Made by a program: the position numbers and the translations under genes
Source: CALBPI01 sp045110335
GTDB taxonomy: Bacteria; Pseudomonadota; Gammaproteobacteria; Steroidobacterales; Woeseiaceae
Direction of reading: 5' to 3'
Assembly: GCA_045110335.1 (NCBI GenBank)
Contig: JBGCGB010000030.1
Location: 1-64,000, forward strand
DNA: 64,000 nucleotides
In this document: positions 10,097-19,954 of the stretch, one piece after another
Numbering within the stretch: the stretch's first letter is position 1
How the letters are laid out: the number at the start of each line of letters is the position of its first letter
The notes under the pieces: model-generated
Database searches by the model: none
The model's input: only the letters and a program-made list of their open reading frames with translations
Told to the model about the DNA's origin: nothing

Positions 10097-11404
10097 ATGA
10101 AAAACCACACTATTTTGACCAAACGGTCAATGATCGTATCTGCCCTTAGCATACTGTTGCTACTCAGTGTTGGTGCGCATGCGCAGACCACGTCTGGCGC
10201 AACGAGCGAGGAGGGCGAGCAACAATCGATCGACCCGAACGCCGTTAAGGCGAGCTACGGTAGCAAAGGGTTCCGTCTCGAGACCAACGATGGGAATTGG
10301 CAAACCAATCTGCAGTGGCGTGCTCAACTCCGGTTTACGAACCCAAGCAGCGGTGATCCGCGTCAGCTTTCGGCTTTTGACGACAACAGCCAATCGACTT
10401 TCGAGGCGCGGCGTCTGCGAATGAAAATCGGCGGCCACGGTTTTGCACCTTGGTTGAAATACTATTTCGAAGTTGATCTTCAGCCCAGTCGTGATGTCGA
10501 TGACAGCTCTTCATCGTCAAGTGCGCGCGTGATTGATTGGCGTATTGACGTCGCCAAGTGGAGTTGGGGTGGTTTTCGTGTCGGACAATGGAAGATCGAT
10601 TACAACCGTGAGCGGGTAGATTCCTCAGGACGTCAGCAGTTCGTTGAGCGCTCCATCGTTAACCGCGTGTTCACCGTTGACCGTCAGGTCGGTGTCCAGT
10701 TGCGTGGTCATGCCTTTAAAGGTACTGGCGCGGATATGCGTTGGTATGTTGGTGCTTTCACTGGGGCAGGTCGAGGTGTTCGCAACACGGATAACAATCT
10801 GATGTATGTCGGTCGTTGGCAGTGGAACTTCCTGGGTCGGGATTTGGCATTACGCCAGACTGATGTCGAGTTTACTGAAAAGCCAACCGCCAGCCTGGCT
10901 CTTGGTGCATCGACGGCAACAGGCGCTTGCACGCGTTGGTCATCTTCCGGTTGTGGCAATCTTGATGGCTTTGAATCTGCTGGTTCAGCAACGCTTGACC
11001 AGTTTGATGTTAATCAGTTTGTTCAGGAGTTCGCCTACAAGTATCGTGGCTTGTCGATCCAGCAGGAATACCATGAGAAAACCGTCAAAGACCGCGTGCT
11101 GTCGACCAGCAGCGATCTAACGGGAGGCTATATCCAGTCTGGCTACTTCTTCCATCAGATCGCGCCTTCCATTCCTAGAGAATTGGAGTTCGCTGTTCGC
11201 TATGCATTTGTCGATGAACCGAACCGTGATGACCGGACGGCCGAGAATGCTCGAGAGGAAATTACGCTGGGTGCCAATTGGTTCTTCAAGGGTCACAACA
11301 ATAAGCTGACGTTTGATATCTCGCATTTGACGCTAGATGATGTTTTAGTCGGACGTGATGTTTCCGAGAATCGGGTGCGTTTGCAGTGGGATGTTTCTTT
11401 CTAG
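10097..11404 (+). CDS. OprO/OprP-family outer-membrane porin
   Basis: The 435-residue product has a signal peptide ending VGAHAQ, then a polar linker, then a barrel that begins with GFRLETNDGNWQTNLQWRAQ and contains FEARRLRMKIGGHGFAPWLKY. These features are typical of the phosphate-selective porin (OprP/OprO) family. It ends in a terminal Phe. It would form a trimeric outer-membrane channel, often for phosphate or polyphosphate, although many relatives have other substrates. No pho genes are adjacent and I see no clear Pho box. Confidence 0.88.
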   Translation: MKNHTILTKRSMIVSALSILLLLSVGAHAQTTSGATSEEGEQQSIDPNAVKASYGSKGFRLETNDGNWQTNLQWRAQLRFTNPSSGDPRQLSAFDDNSQSTFEARRLRMKIGGHGFAPWLKYYFEVDLQPSRDVDDSSSSSSARVIDWRIDVAKWSWGGFRVGQWKIDYNRERVDSSGRQQFVERSIVNRVFTVDRQVGVQLRGHAFKGTGADMRWYVGAFTGAGRGVRNTDNNLMYVGRWQWNFLGRDLALRQTDVEFTEKPTASLALGASTATGACTRWSSSGCGNLDGFESAGSATLDQFDVNQFVQEFAYKYRGLSIQQEYHEKTVKDRVLSTSSDLTGGYIQSGYFFHQIAPSIPRELEFAVRYAFVDEPNRDDRTAENAREEITLGANWFFKGHNNKLTFDISHLTLDDVLVGRDVSENRVRLQWDVSF

Positions 11405-11493
11405 CAGTTGTGTTTGCGAGCGCGTCGTAAAGATGGCGTTACCGTTAATCTTGTCTCCTGATCAGGTGTTGCTGATCGTTGAACTGCCGGAGA

Positions 11494-13176
11494 TCATTTT
11501 TCCGCCCAATAATTGTCAACCGCGGTAGCGCGGCTACTGGCATGGGATTTTAGGTCATCGATCGCATTGTAGAAATCGTTGGCTCCATTCAAGAACGAAT
11601 ACCCGTTACGCTCGGTGGTTGCCCAGGGCTCTATCAATGCTGAATAGGTGTCGTAAAGCATCTGCGTAGCGGTGGTATCAAAAGCGGTACCAATCACATC
11701 CAAGAGGTAGCTGTCATATTGGGCTTTGTAGATCGGGTCTGCATAAAGGAACTCGATCAGCGGCCAATTATTGCTCTCCAAATTTGAGAAATCCAACGCA
11801 AGTGCTCCACCTCGCTTACCCACCTGCAGTGCTTCATTGTGGTCCCATGGAATCCAGGTCAATTTGGACGTCTCCGGATCGTTGTATAGATAATAGTTTT
11901 GCGTCATTTTTCCGTAGGAGTCCCAGTTCTGGATGACTTGATTGACGGCCAAGTATTTTAGGAAACCATCGACATTGAATATGGCTTCGAGGTTGGTACG
12001 CCAAGCGACTGGATCAGTGCTGGCCGTGTCGTCATGCAAGGCTGCGAACAGTGTCAGGACATCGGTCCAGTCTTCATCGTCTTCATTGGTCTTTTTCTCA
12101 AAATCTTCCTCTGAAAACGATCCGTTGACGAACGTCGCACCCGCGTCCTCCGGCTTATAGAGATTGCCATCATCGCTCGTGAATTGCGTGTCGAGGACTT
12201 CTCCGTCGACTTCCTCTACCAAAGTGTAGAGGCCGAAATACTCTGGACCATTGCCATGGTCTACATAGAGGGTGTAGAAGCCTGTATGGGATACCGGCAC
12301 GCCTGCTTTGGCGAACACATCGGACGCAACCTTTTCACGTACCTGGGATCGATCATCGAAATTGTTCTTAAGGCTAAACTTCTTGAAGCCGAAAAAGCGT
12401 TGATTGTCGATTTGTGGGTAGTCATCTTCAAACTCATCGAAGTCCATCTTGAAAGAAAGCTTCAGAATCCCTTGTTGCCAGCTGCTTTGCAGACTGGAGT
12501 TGCCCTTAAAGCGCACGCCTACGCGATACCATTGCGTACCATTGTAGAAGACGTCGGCGGGCACAAAAATAGGGTCTTCGTCGGTATCGATCAGCCCAGC
12601 GCCAGCGGATTGACCCAGTTCGCCATACGTTGCCGTCATGTCGTCTAACATGCTTTGCCAGCGTTCTTCGGTGATCACAAAATCAAAGCGCTTGACGAGG
12701 GTATCGTCGAATACCTCGTCGTGATTAGGATCAACATCGTTACTGTGTGTTTCTTCGGTCCAATCCGCAGCTTCGAAATCGGCATCGGTTATAGCCATCG
12801 TTTCGGGTGTTGTTGAAAGCGATGATGAGGCACTGCTGGTCCCAACGCTATTCGTCGCGGTCACGGAACAGTCATAGGTGATGCCGTTCGTTAATCCGGC
12901 TACCGAAATGGGACTAGATGTGCCCGTTGTTGTAGAACTGGCGTCGCCCACGCAGGTGACGTCATAACGCTCAATCGTCGCTCCGCCATCATTGGCTGGT
13001 GCGGTAAACACAATAGTCGCGCTGGCATCTCCCGCGGTAACGCTTTCGATCGTTGGCGCATCTGGCGTTGTCGCCAAAGTCGTTTCATCGCTATCGCTGT
13101 GGCTAGTGCCGCAGCCCGTAAAAAGGGCAAAGATCGTCGTTGTTGCGAGAAACTTGGAAACCGTCTTTCTGTTCAT
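11494..13176 (-). CDS. CotH-kinase family lipoprotein with a fibronectin type III domain
   Basis: The 560-residue product is a lipoprotein: lipobox FTGC with Cys22, then a Ser/Thr/Asp linker. Residues about 40-125 form one Fn3 domain. Residues about 155-550 match CotH kinase: VRFKGNSSLQ, KKFSLKNNFDD, YFGLYTLVEEVD and the motif WIPWDHNEAL, which corresponds to the acidic catalytic segment of CotH. CotH proteins phosphorylate secreted proteins in Bacillus spores and occur widely in bacterial envelopes. ATG 13176 is preceded by AGAAGGA; the open frame continues 20 codons upstream without such a site. It is convergent with the OprP-like porin gene. Confidence 0.87.
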   Translation of the reverse strand: MNRKTVSKFLATTTIFALFTGCGTSHSDSDETTLATTPDAPTIESVTAGDASATIVFTAPANDGGATIERYDVTCVGDASSTTTGTSSPISVAGLTNGITYDCSVTATNSVGTSSASSSLSTTPETMAITDADFEAADWTEETHSNDVDPNHDEVFDDTLVKRFDFVITEERWQSMLDDMTATYGELGQSAGAGLIDTDEDPIFVPADVFYNGTQWYRVGVRFKGNSSLQSSWQQGILKLSFKMDFDEFEDDYPQIDNQRFFGFKKFSLKNNFDDRSQVREKVASDVFAKAGVPVSHTGFYTLYVDHGNGPEYFGLYTLVEEVDGEVLDTQFTSDDGNLYKPEDAGATFVNGSFSEEDFEKKTNEDDEDWTDVLTLFAALHDDTASTDPVAWRTNLEAIFNVDGFLKYLAVNQVIQNWDSYGKMTQNYYLYNDPETSKLTWIPWDHNEALQVGKRGGALALDFSNLESNNWPLIEFLYADPIYKAQYDSYLLDVIGTAFDTTATQMLYDTYSALIEPWATTERNGYSFLNGANDFYNAIDDLKSHASSRATAVDNYWAEK

Positions 13177-13419
13177 GAGCGTTCCTTCTGTGTAGATGCA
13201 GGCAGTCTTCGATACCAACAAGCTAAGCTGAGCCAATTGAGCCTTGTTGGTCTGCGTGTCAACATCTGACTGAGAATGTACGTGTGTTGTAACTTGCCGA
13301 CAGTGTCGGCAACAACTAAGGACCAGTCATGAACAAATAGTGTAGAAATTGTGCAACTGAATAGAGAGTCGCAGCGGCACAATTTCTGGCCTCAGTTCTT
13401 CAATACCTTTTTTCAAACA

Positions 13420-15408
13420 TTACTCAACAAAAGCCGGAATGATCCGCTCGGCAGTGAGTTGTAGGTAATTGATATCGTTATCATGCGCTGTGAACACAAC
13501 TATCAAATCCAATTCATCAATCAGAATGATGAATTGACCGTAACCCCCTTGCGCCGATGGTACGAAATAGCGCTTATCGTCACTTGTTAAGTCTGCGCTC
13601 CACCAAAAATATCCATAGCCTTGATTGGAGACGTCTTTGCCGCCGTAGTGCACTTCATAATCTTCGTCAGTAGTGAGAACCCTGTCGGTTGCTTTAGCCA
13701 TAAATGTTGCCGGAATCAGCTGCTCGCCGTTCCATTTGCCCGTGTTGCTGGCCAATGTGCCAATCTTTACCATGTCGCGCGAAGTCAATCTTGCTCGCGA
13801 TCCAGATACCGGTAGACCGGTTTGGTCATGAATGGGCCAGCGATAATTTGTGATGCCCAGTTTGTCGAGCAGCTCCTCTTTAGCAAAGTCCTGCGCCGAT
13901 CCGGGTACGATCGCTTCAATGACTTCCATGACCAATCCTGCGCCGCCCCCATATTTAAACACTTGCGATTCTTCTGTGATTGGCGCGCTGTACTCAAGTA
14001 GTGCTTGAACCTCTCCTTGACCCTTTAGTCGGTCTGGGTTTTCCTCCATGGCATCTCTCTGGTCGTCACTGATGCGTATACCCGAACGCATGGTTAACGC
14101 ATGGTTCAAAGTTATGCTCTCTGCACCATCCACAAATTTCTCTGGGTCCAGATCTTTGAGGAAACTCACCAAAGGCTTGTCCAAATCATCCATGGTGAGA
14201 TAACCGAGCTGGATAGCGCGGCCAAGTAACAAACCTGTATAGGCTTTCGTTGCTGACGCTTGAAAATGGGGTAGGTCGATGCGGCCGCGTGCGTAATAGG
14301 ATTCAAATATCAGCTTGTCATTGTGAGCAATTAGAAAACTGTCGAACCGTCCATGTTTATGGTCTGCAATCTCTTCTGCCAGGGTTAGAATCTTCTCCTT
14401 ATCGCCTGCATCGACGCCTAATTCGCCGACGAGAATGCCATCCTCTCTATCCTCAGGGGTCGTGTTAATAAAGGCTTTGTTGAGTATTGGGATTTGAAGA
14501 AATGAGCGCTCAGGATCGTCAAATGAGATGTCGCTTATCAAGCTCGATAACCAAGTGACACTTTCCAGCGAAACCCGTGGGAACGCGGTTTGATGATCGC
14601 CCTCAAGTGCTTCAGTTTGTATGGCCAAACCTAGTTTTCTATCGCCCAGTAGCTTAATAAAGTCATCGGTAGCTTCGGCCGCTCCTTCTTCCAATGTGCC
14701 GTAGGCGATAAAAACGTTGGCATTTAGGGTATCGCTATTGTTTGCGTCGAATGTGCCGAGCTCAGAGTCAATCTCAGCAAGGTAGGCGACCAAGCCGCTG
14801 TTTAATGGACTGCCAAGAATGTAGTTGTCAAAACTATCAGGTTGGGTCAGTAATATATAAGCGCCGAAAGCGCCGCTTAATGAGTAACCGAAATAGCTAC
14901 GACTGTCTGGGTCTGTGCGATAGTGGTTCTCTACGTATTGGATGACATCGTCGCGAATAAATGCCAAGTGACTTTTAGCTTGGCCAAATATTAGTTTGGG
15001 ATGACGAGGGTTGGTTTTTTCCCAGAATGAGTAGTCGGTGAATCGACTAGCGTGATCACCATTTGCTTGCCTCAAATCATCAGCGATGTCTTGCCGCCAG
15101 GAAATGCCCACCAGAATAACGTCTTCCAACATGTATTCTGTTGCGGCAGAGAGCATTTCGAGGTGCCACACCGCATCTGCGTAGTAGATGACTGGATATG
15201 CTGTATCTTGATTCTCTGCATATTGCTCCGGCAGTTTGATATACAGCTCATATTGCCCGCCATTCTTACTGTTCTTGATCGGTACGACTTGTGAATTTGG
15301 CATTTCATAGGCCGCTGGTTTTACACGGCTCGCTGCCTGTGAATTGCTGGCATAACCCGCCATCAAGAGAGTGGCTAACAGAATAACGAACTGTGAAAAA
15401 CGTATCAT
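13420..15408 (-). CDS. Secreted fusion: IroE/Fes-type esterase plus class C beta-lactamase-fold serine hydrolase
   Basis: The 662-residue product has a signal peptide ending SNSQAA. Residues about 35-300 are an alpha/beta-hydrolase of the putative-esterase (IroE/Fes-like) family, with nucleophile elbow GYSLSG (Ser176) and a late EGDHQTAFP (His272) typical of that family. Residues about 330-660 are a beta-lactamase-related domain with SxxK (S385-A-T-K388). The second motif reads Y486-G-G instead of Y-x-N. The end (HYGGKD, GYGYFWW, FIILIDELDLIVVF) fits the family. Substrates are probably esters or peptides in the periplasm. ATG 15408 has AAAGGA upstream. It is divergent from a two-component system, which might control it. 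Confidence 0.86.
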   Translation of the reverse strand: MIRFSQFVILLATLLMAGYASNSQAASRVKPAAYEMPNSQVVPIKNSKNGGQYELYIKLPEQYAENQDTAYPVIYYADAVWHLEMLSAATEYMLEDVILVGISWRQDIADDLRQANGDHASRFTDYSFWEKTNPRHPKLIFGQAKSHLAFIRDDVIQYVENHYRTDPDSRSYFGYSLSGAFGAYILLTQPDSFDNYILGSPLNSGLVAYLAEIDSELGTFDANNSDTLNANVFIAYGTLEEGAAEATDDFIKLLGDRKLGLAIQTEALEGDHQTAFPRVSLESVTWLSSLISDISFDDPERSFLQIPILNKAFINTTPEDREDGILVGELGVDAGDKEKILTLAEEIADHKHGRFDSFLIAHNDKLIFESYYARGRIDLPHFQASATKAYTGLLLGRAIQLGYLTMDDLDKPLVSFLKDLDPEKFVDGAESITLNHALTMRSGIRISDDQRDAMEENPDRLKGQGEVQALLEYSAPITEESQVFKYGGGAGLVMEVIEAIVPGSAQDFAKEELLDKLGITNYRWPIHDQTGLPVSGSRARLTSRDMVKIGTLASNTGKWNGEQLIPATFMAKATDRVLTTDEDYEVHYGGKDVSNQGYGYFWWSADLTSDDKRYFVPSAQGGYGQFIILIDELDLIVVFTAHDNDINYLQLTAERIIPAFVE

Positions 15409-15648
15409 GACTATTCCTTTTGCGAAGAAAACGAGGCCCGCGATACTGGTGACAATGTGTCGTCGATGGCGTCTCTGACCTTGCGGTGATTTGCGTTTCC
15501 TAGCATATGTGCCGAATGCTAAATGCCCAATGGCGATGTTGTATCCAATGTTCGAAACAACGCGGGTTGCGACAAGTTGATACAAAATTATCTAGTCTCG
15601 AGCTTTTTTTGCCTATGGTTGGTGCAATCTAGGCTTTATCATCGACTT

Positions 15649-16371
15649 ATGAATGCGATTCAATCTCCACATATCCTGATTATTGACGACGACTGTGATA
15701 TCCATCGTCCGCTAGCGAGATATCTGTCGGAAAACGGTTATCGAGTTAGCGTCGCTGAAAGTGGCCGTCAAATGGACAGGATTCTGCCCAAGGCCAATAT
15801 CGAGCTTATTGTTCTCGATGTCATGATGCCCGGCGAGGATGGGTTTTCGATTTGTAAGCGTCTGCAGGCGTCGACGCGTATACCCATCATTTTGCTCACT
15901 GCCCTTAAAGATGATACAGACCGCATCGTCGGACTAGAGCTTGGCGCGGATGACTACGTTTCTAAGCCGTTCAACCCCAGGGAGCTCAAAGCACGGATCA
16001 AGACGGTTTTGCGACGTACACAAATGCTGCCGCCGCGCAGTGAACGTCAGACTGGTTCGGTGCGCTTCGATCGCTGGCAGTTCGACATGTCGCAAAAGCA
16101 GATCGTGGGACCGGATGATCTGGTCGTACCACTGAGTTCTGGTGAACATGCATTGCTATTAGTGCTTATTGAGCATGCCGGGGCGACATTGTCGCGCGAG
16201 CAATTATTGGATCTAACACGCGGCGTTAGCGGGCATGTTTACGACCGCCGGATCGATAATCAGATTAGCCGATTGCGCCGGAAACTGGAGAATGATCCCA
16301 AGCACCCGACTATTATTCAAACCGAGTGGGGCGGCGGGTATGTGTTCTCGGCAGAACTAGCGTGGTCTTGA
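15649..16371 (+). CDS. OmpR-family response regulator
   Basis: The 240-residue protein has an N-terminal receiver with acidic pocket IIDDD, phospho-acceptor Asp in VLDVMMPGEDG, and the conserved Lys in DDYVSKPFNP. A C-terminal OmpR/PhoB winged helix follows (about residues 140-238), ending in IQTEWGGGYVF. It would bind DNA when phosphorylated by the kinase encoded next to it, whose reading frame overlaps its end. ATG 15649 begins directly at the receiver core; 42 upstream codons are open but unlike the family. It is divergent from the esterase fusion gene. Confidence 0.9.
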   Translation: MNAIQSPHILIIDDDCDIHRPLARYLSENGYRVSVAESGRQMDRILPKANIELIVLDVMMPGEDGFSICKRLQASTRIPIILLTALKDDTDRIVGLELGADDYVSKPFNPRELKARIKTVLRRTQMLPPRSERQTGSVRFDRWQFDMSQKQIVGPDDLVVPLSSGEHALLLVLIEHAGATLSREQLLDLTRGVSGHVYDRRIDNQISRLRRKLENDPKHPTIIQTEWGGGYVFSAELAWS

Positions 16372-17753
16372 AGAATAAACGATCCAGATGGGTTCTGGAT
16401 ACATTGGAAAAACAGATCTTTGCGATATTGGCATTTACGCTGGTCGCAGTCCTGATTGGCGCGATGATTTATCAGTTCTCCCAACATCGCAACGTCGAGC
16501 AAGAAGCAGCAAGTGATCAGACAGTTAATGCGATCAGGGTTAGGCTGCCCATTCTTGAGCGAATCAAGCCCGAGGAACTGCAGGATTTCGTCGCGACAAC
16601 ATCAATCTGCCACAAAGGGTTTTCCGTCTCAGAGGCACCTTTTGGGGCTCATTCGAATACCGTTAACACTGATTCAATTAGGGCCTTCATCGCCGAAAAG
16701 CTGCGGCGAGCGCAGGAGGATATTGTCGTCAGCTACGCGGATTTTTCGGGAGATAATTTCGCCTACGGGCAATGCGCTCCGGGTGAGTTTGATTTTCCGG
16801 TTGCCGGCATTGTTGTTAGTGCTCGAATGGTCAGCGGACAATGGTTGAACGTTGAAGTCCATGCCCACAAGTTCGAACTAATCGGCGACCAACTAGTTTC
16901 AATCTTACGGATCACCTTGTTTTTGTTCCTCGTTGGCGCAGCCGCGCTCTTCTTCATTGGGCGGTTGACGCGTCCCTTATCAAAACTCACTGCGGCCGCG
17001 TCGAGTTTTGGTAGTGATCTTAGAGTGGAGGAGGTCGAGGAGACTGGCCCCATCGACATTCGCCAAGCAATTCGTTCGTTCAACACAATGCAGCGGGAAG
17101 TCCGCGACGAAATAAAGCGCCGCACACACATGCTAGCTGCTGTGGGTCACGATATCCGCACCCCGTTGACCGGTTTGCGCGTCAAAGCGGAATTCATTGA
17201 GGATGCAGAGATTCGCAATGACATTATTAAGAGCATACAAAAGATGGAACGTATTACGGAGTCGGCTTTGGACTATGTACGCGGCGAGTCCAGGTCGGAA
17301 CCCAAGCAAAATGTCGACTTGAGAGCACTGATCGAGAGCGAATGCAGCGAGTTTGAAGAACTAGGCGAGACTGTGACGTTTTCGGAAGACCAGCCAGTCC
17401 ACTATCGGTGTCGGCCAGTGGCGCTAGGTCGGGCCATTCGAAACCTTGTAGACAATGCAGTAAAGTATGGAGGCGGTGCGACGGTCGAGCTACTCAGTGG
17501 CAACGGCAACATCCATATCCGTGTGATTGACGACGGACCAGGCATCTCGGATCACCGTAAATTGGAAGCGTTTGCCCCGTTTACGCGTCTCTCTCAAGCA
17601 CGCGAAAGCGAAAAAGGCGGGTTCGGTCTTGGTCTATCAATTGCCAAAGCCATCGTTGAAGGTCACGATGGTGCGCTGAGCTTGGAATCCAATAAGCCAC
17701 GAGGGTTGATCGCTGTTATCGAATTGCCGCAACACCCGAAGGATGGCCTGTAG
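16362..17753 (+). CDS. Sensor histidine kinase, EnvZ-like
   Basis: The roughly 463-residue membrane kinase has a first transmembrane helix (IFAILAFTLVAVLIGAMI), a periplasmic sensor of about 140 residues, a second helix (LFLFLVGAAALFFIG) and a HAMP linker. It then has the H-box VGHDIRTPLTG, the N-box NLVDNAVKYGG, the G1 box DDGPGIS and the G2 box GFGLGLSIAK. The PxT-less but Thr-following H-box is typical of dual kinase/phosphatases such as EnvZ. The start is uncertain: GTG 16362 overlaps the regulator's stop by ten bases and TTG 16368 would also work. The overlap supports translational coupling with its cognate regulator. Confidence 0.88.
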   Translation: MVLKNKRSRWVLDTLEKQIFAILAFTLVAVLIGAMIYQFSQHRNVEQEAASDQTVNAIRVRLPILERIKPEELQDFVATTSICHKGFSVSEAPFGAHSNTVNTDSIRAFIAEKLRRAQEDIVVSYADFSGDNFAYGQCAPGEFDFPVAGIVVSARMVSGQWLNVEVHAHKFELIGDQLVSILRITLFLFLVGAAALFFIGRLTRPLSKLTAAASSFGSDLRVEEVEETGPIDIRQAIRSFNTMQREVRDEIKRRTHMLAAVGHDIRTPLTGLRVKAEFIEDAEIRNDIIKSIQKMERITESALDYVRGESRSEPKQNVDLRALIESECSEFEELGETVTFSEDQPVHYRCRPVALGRAIRNLVDNAVKYGGGATVELLSGNGNIHIRVIDDGPGISDHRKLEAFAPFTRLSQARESEKGGFGLGLSIAKAIVEGHDGALSLESNKPRGLIAVIELPQHPKDGL

Positions 17754-17857
17754 ACACCGACCTGAGAGTCGACTTTGCACCGTCAACGGCGATCGAAGAT
17801 CTACGGACAGCATACAACGCGAACTTCGCTCGGCAACTTTTATTTCGCAGCAAACGC

Positions 17858-18079
17858 ATGGCCGTCAACGGTGACCAGTCATCCGCACATCAAATGGTGA
17901 AAGAGGCTCTGCTACGTGCGCCTGACTGGGACAGAATTTGGTTACATGCGGCAAGGATTTCCAAGGAAGAGGGTGATGAGAAAGAAACACTTCGCCGAAT
18001 TTGCCACTTCAAGGCTCTAAATCCCGTCTGGGCAGGTATGCTGGATGATGAATTCAATTTTGAGGATTGCCAACGTTGA
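17858..18079 (+). CDS. Small hypothetical protein, TPR-like
   Basis: The 73-residue frame is helical and acidic (QMVKEALLRAPDWDRIW, then ISKEEGDEKETLRRI), resembling the final helices of a TPR array. I do not recognise a family. The same frame remains open upstream past the kinase stop (it can be read back to about 17750) without an ATG, GTG or TTG in a good position. The coding sequence may therefore be a remnant of a longer gene. Confidence 0.4.
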   Translation: MAVNGDQSSAHQMVKEALLRAPDWDRIWLHAARISKEEGDEKETLRRICHFKALNPVWAGMLDDEFNFEDCQR

Positions 18080-18190
18080 CGCTGACTTGACGAGGATGAG
18101 TAGCTTCATAGCACTGAATTCAAGTAGTCTGTGGCTTGGCGTGTAGGTTACAGTTTGCAAACATTCCGTGGTGTTTTTTTTGAGAACTTT

Positions 18191-19954
18191 ATGATGAAAA
18201 AAATTAGTATTTTCGCGATCTCTGTTCTCGCGCTTGGCTGTACGTCTGAGTCATCAGTCAGCGATGTCTCCTCGTCAAATGGCGTAACTGAAGCGACCAC
18301 TGATGCATGGGATAAAGGTGCCATGGTGGCGACTGCGAATCCGCATGCCACGGCAGCAGCCATTCAGATGCTGGAGAAGGGCGGACACGCGGTTGATGCA
18401 GCTATTGCTGCACACGCCGTCTTAGGGCTTGTTGAGCCGCAAAGCTCCGGTTTGGGGGGTGGTGGCTTCATGTTGGTGTTTGAGCGTGAAGGCACCCAGC
18501 TCACCTTTCACGAAGGGCGCGAAGTTGCGCCGGCCGGCGCTACCGTAGACATGTTCATGCGTGACGGTGTGGTCATGAGCTTCTTAGAAGCCTGGCAAAG
18601 TGGTCAGTCGGTCGGTGTGCCAGGTGCCGTTGCGTTATATAAAAGTGCTCACGAACAGCATGGTCGATTGCCGTGGGCTGATCTATTTCAGCCCGCTATC
18701 AAGCTTGCGACTGAAGGATTCGAAGTCTCGCCGCGTCTGGCCGGTTTTTTACCACGAGTAGCAAAAGCCGGGCGCTTGGCAAAAAACCCACCAACGGCGG
18801 CGTATTTCTTTCCGAATGGCCAACCTCTGCAAGTCGGTCACCTCTTGAAAAATCCTGAATACGCCAACACGCTATCGCGTATTGCGGTTGAAGGAATCGA
18901 TGCTTTTTATCGTGGTGACATTGCGGCGGCAATCGCGAAGGCAGCGCAAGCGGAACCGAATCCAGGAACGCTCACGATTGAAGATATTGCAGCTTACCAA
19001 CCGGTTAAAAGACCGGTGATTTGCGGCGCTTTCCGACAGCTGAGTATTTGCACGACGTCGCCGCCATCATCTGGTGGCGCACAAATCATGATTGCCGGCT
19101 TGTATGACCACCTCGTAAAAGACGCGACCACGCAGAAAGATAAGGTCGCAGCGTTTGTCGACGCGCAACGACTGGCCTATGCCGATCGGGACCACTATTT
19201 CGGCGATCCGGATGAAGTCGATGTGCCAATCGATGATTTGCTGAACCCAGAGTACCTAAAGCATCGTGCCACAGAGCGCATCGCGCCTGGCGCAGTACCC
19301 ACACCGGGCGATCCCGGATTGGTCCTGCATCAGGAATCCGCAGCATCCCTTTGGGGAAGCGATACTACTGAGGAAGCCTCCGGGACCACACACTTGTCCA
19401 TCATTGACGCACAAGGAAATGCGGCATCTTTGACTGCAACGGTCGAAGCGCCTTTCGGGTCATCACGGTGGGCAGCAGGTTTCCTCTTAAACAATGAGCT
19501 CACGGATTTCGCGCGTGATGTTTCTGCGGACGGGCCACGACCGGCAAATGCCATCGCGCCCGGAAGACGGCCACGTTCTTCGATGTCGCCCAGCATGGTA
19601 TTCGATGCTAATGGCGAATTGTTAATGGTAACCGGATCACCGGGTGGCAATTCCATCCCAGCCTATGTTGCCAAATCTATCGTTGGCGTTTTCGATTGGG
19701 GGCTCACTCCGCAGGAGGCGGTGAATCACGCAAACATCATTGCTCGGGGTGAAAAGGTTCGCGTGGAGGTTTCCGTTGAGCCTGGCCAAGCCATAGCCGA
19801 CGATTTAAAACAACGGGGCTACAACGTTCAGGAGCGTCAAGGCGAGAACTCCGGGTTACACGTGATTGTTGTCGAGGATGACACACTGAAAGGTGCTGCA
19901 GACGAGCGTCGCGAGGGGACGGTTGCTATACCTCGCGATCCAACAGCCAAATGA
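18191..19954 (+). CDS. ggt: Gamma-glutamyltransferase (lipoprotein)
   Basis: The 587-residue protoenzyme hydrolyses or transfers the gamma-glutamyl group of glutathione in the periplasm or at the envelope. The start ATGATGAAAAAA gives a signal with lipobox LALGC, unlike the soluble E. coli enzyme. Family motifs are present: AAAIQMLEKGGHAVDAAIAA, EPQSSGLGGGGFML, and SGTTHLSI. The first Thr of TTH (about residue 399) would be the autocleavage and catalytic nucleophile, and GSPGGNSIP forms the oxyanion loop region. A further 20 codons are open upstream but lack signal character. No glutathione genes are adjacent. Confidence 0.92.
   Translation: MMKKISIFAISVLALGCTSESSVSDVSSSNGVTEATTDAWDKGAMVATANPHATAAAIQMLEKGGHAVDAAIAAHAVLGLVEPQSSGLGGGGFMLVFEREGTQLTFHEGREVAPAGATVDMFMRDGVVMSFLEAWQSGQSVGVPGAVALYKSAHEQHGRLPWADLFQPAIKLATEGFEVSPRLAGFLPRVAKAGRLAKNPPTAAYFFPNGQPLQVGHLLKNPEYANTLSRIAVEGIDAFYRGDIAAAIAKAAQAEPNPGTLTIEDIAAYQPVKRPVICGAFRQLSICTTSPPSSGGAQIMIAGLYDHLVKDATTQKDKVAAFVDAQRLAYADRDHYFGDPDEVDVPIDDLLNPEYLKHRATERIAPGAVPTPGDPGLVLHQESAASLWGSDTTEEASGTTHLSIIDAQGNAASLTATVEAPFGSSRWAAGFLLNNELTDFARDVSADGPRPANAIAPGRRPRSSMSPSMVFDANGELLMVTGSPGGNSIPAYVAKSIVGVFDWGLTPQEAVNHANIIARGEKVRVEVSVEPGQAIADDLKQRGYNVQERQGENSGLHVIVVEDDTLKGAADERREGTVAIPRDPTAK

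Noticed and set aside
12184..12648. 154-codon plus-strand frame
   Set aside because: Lies wholly opposite the CotH-kinase gene; no ribosome-binding site or family similarity.
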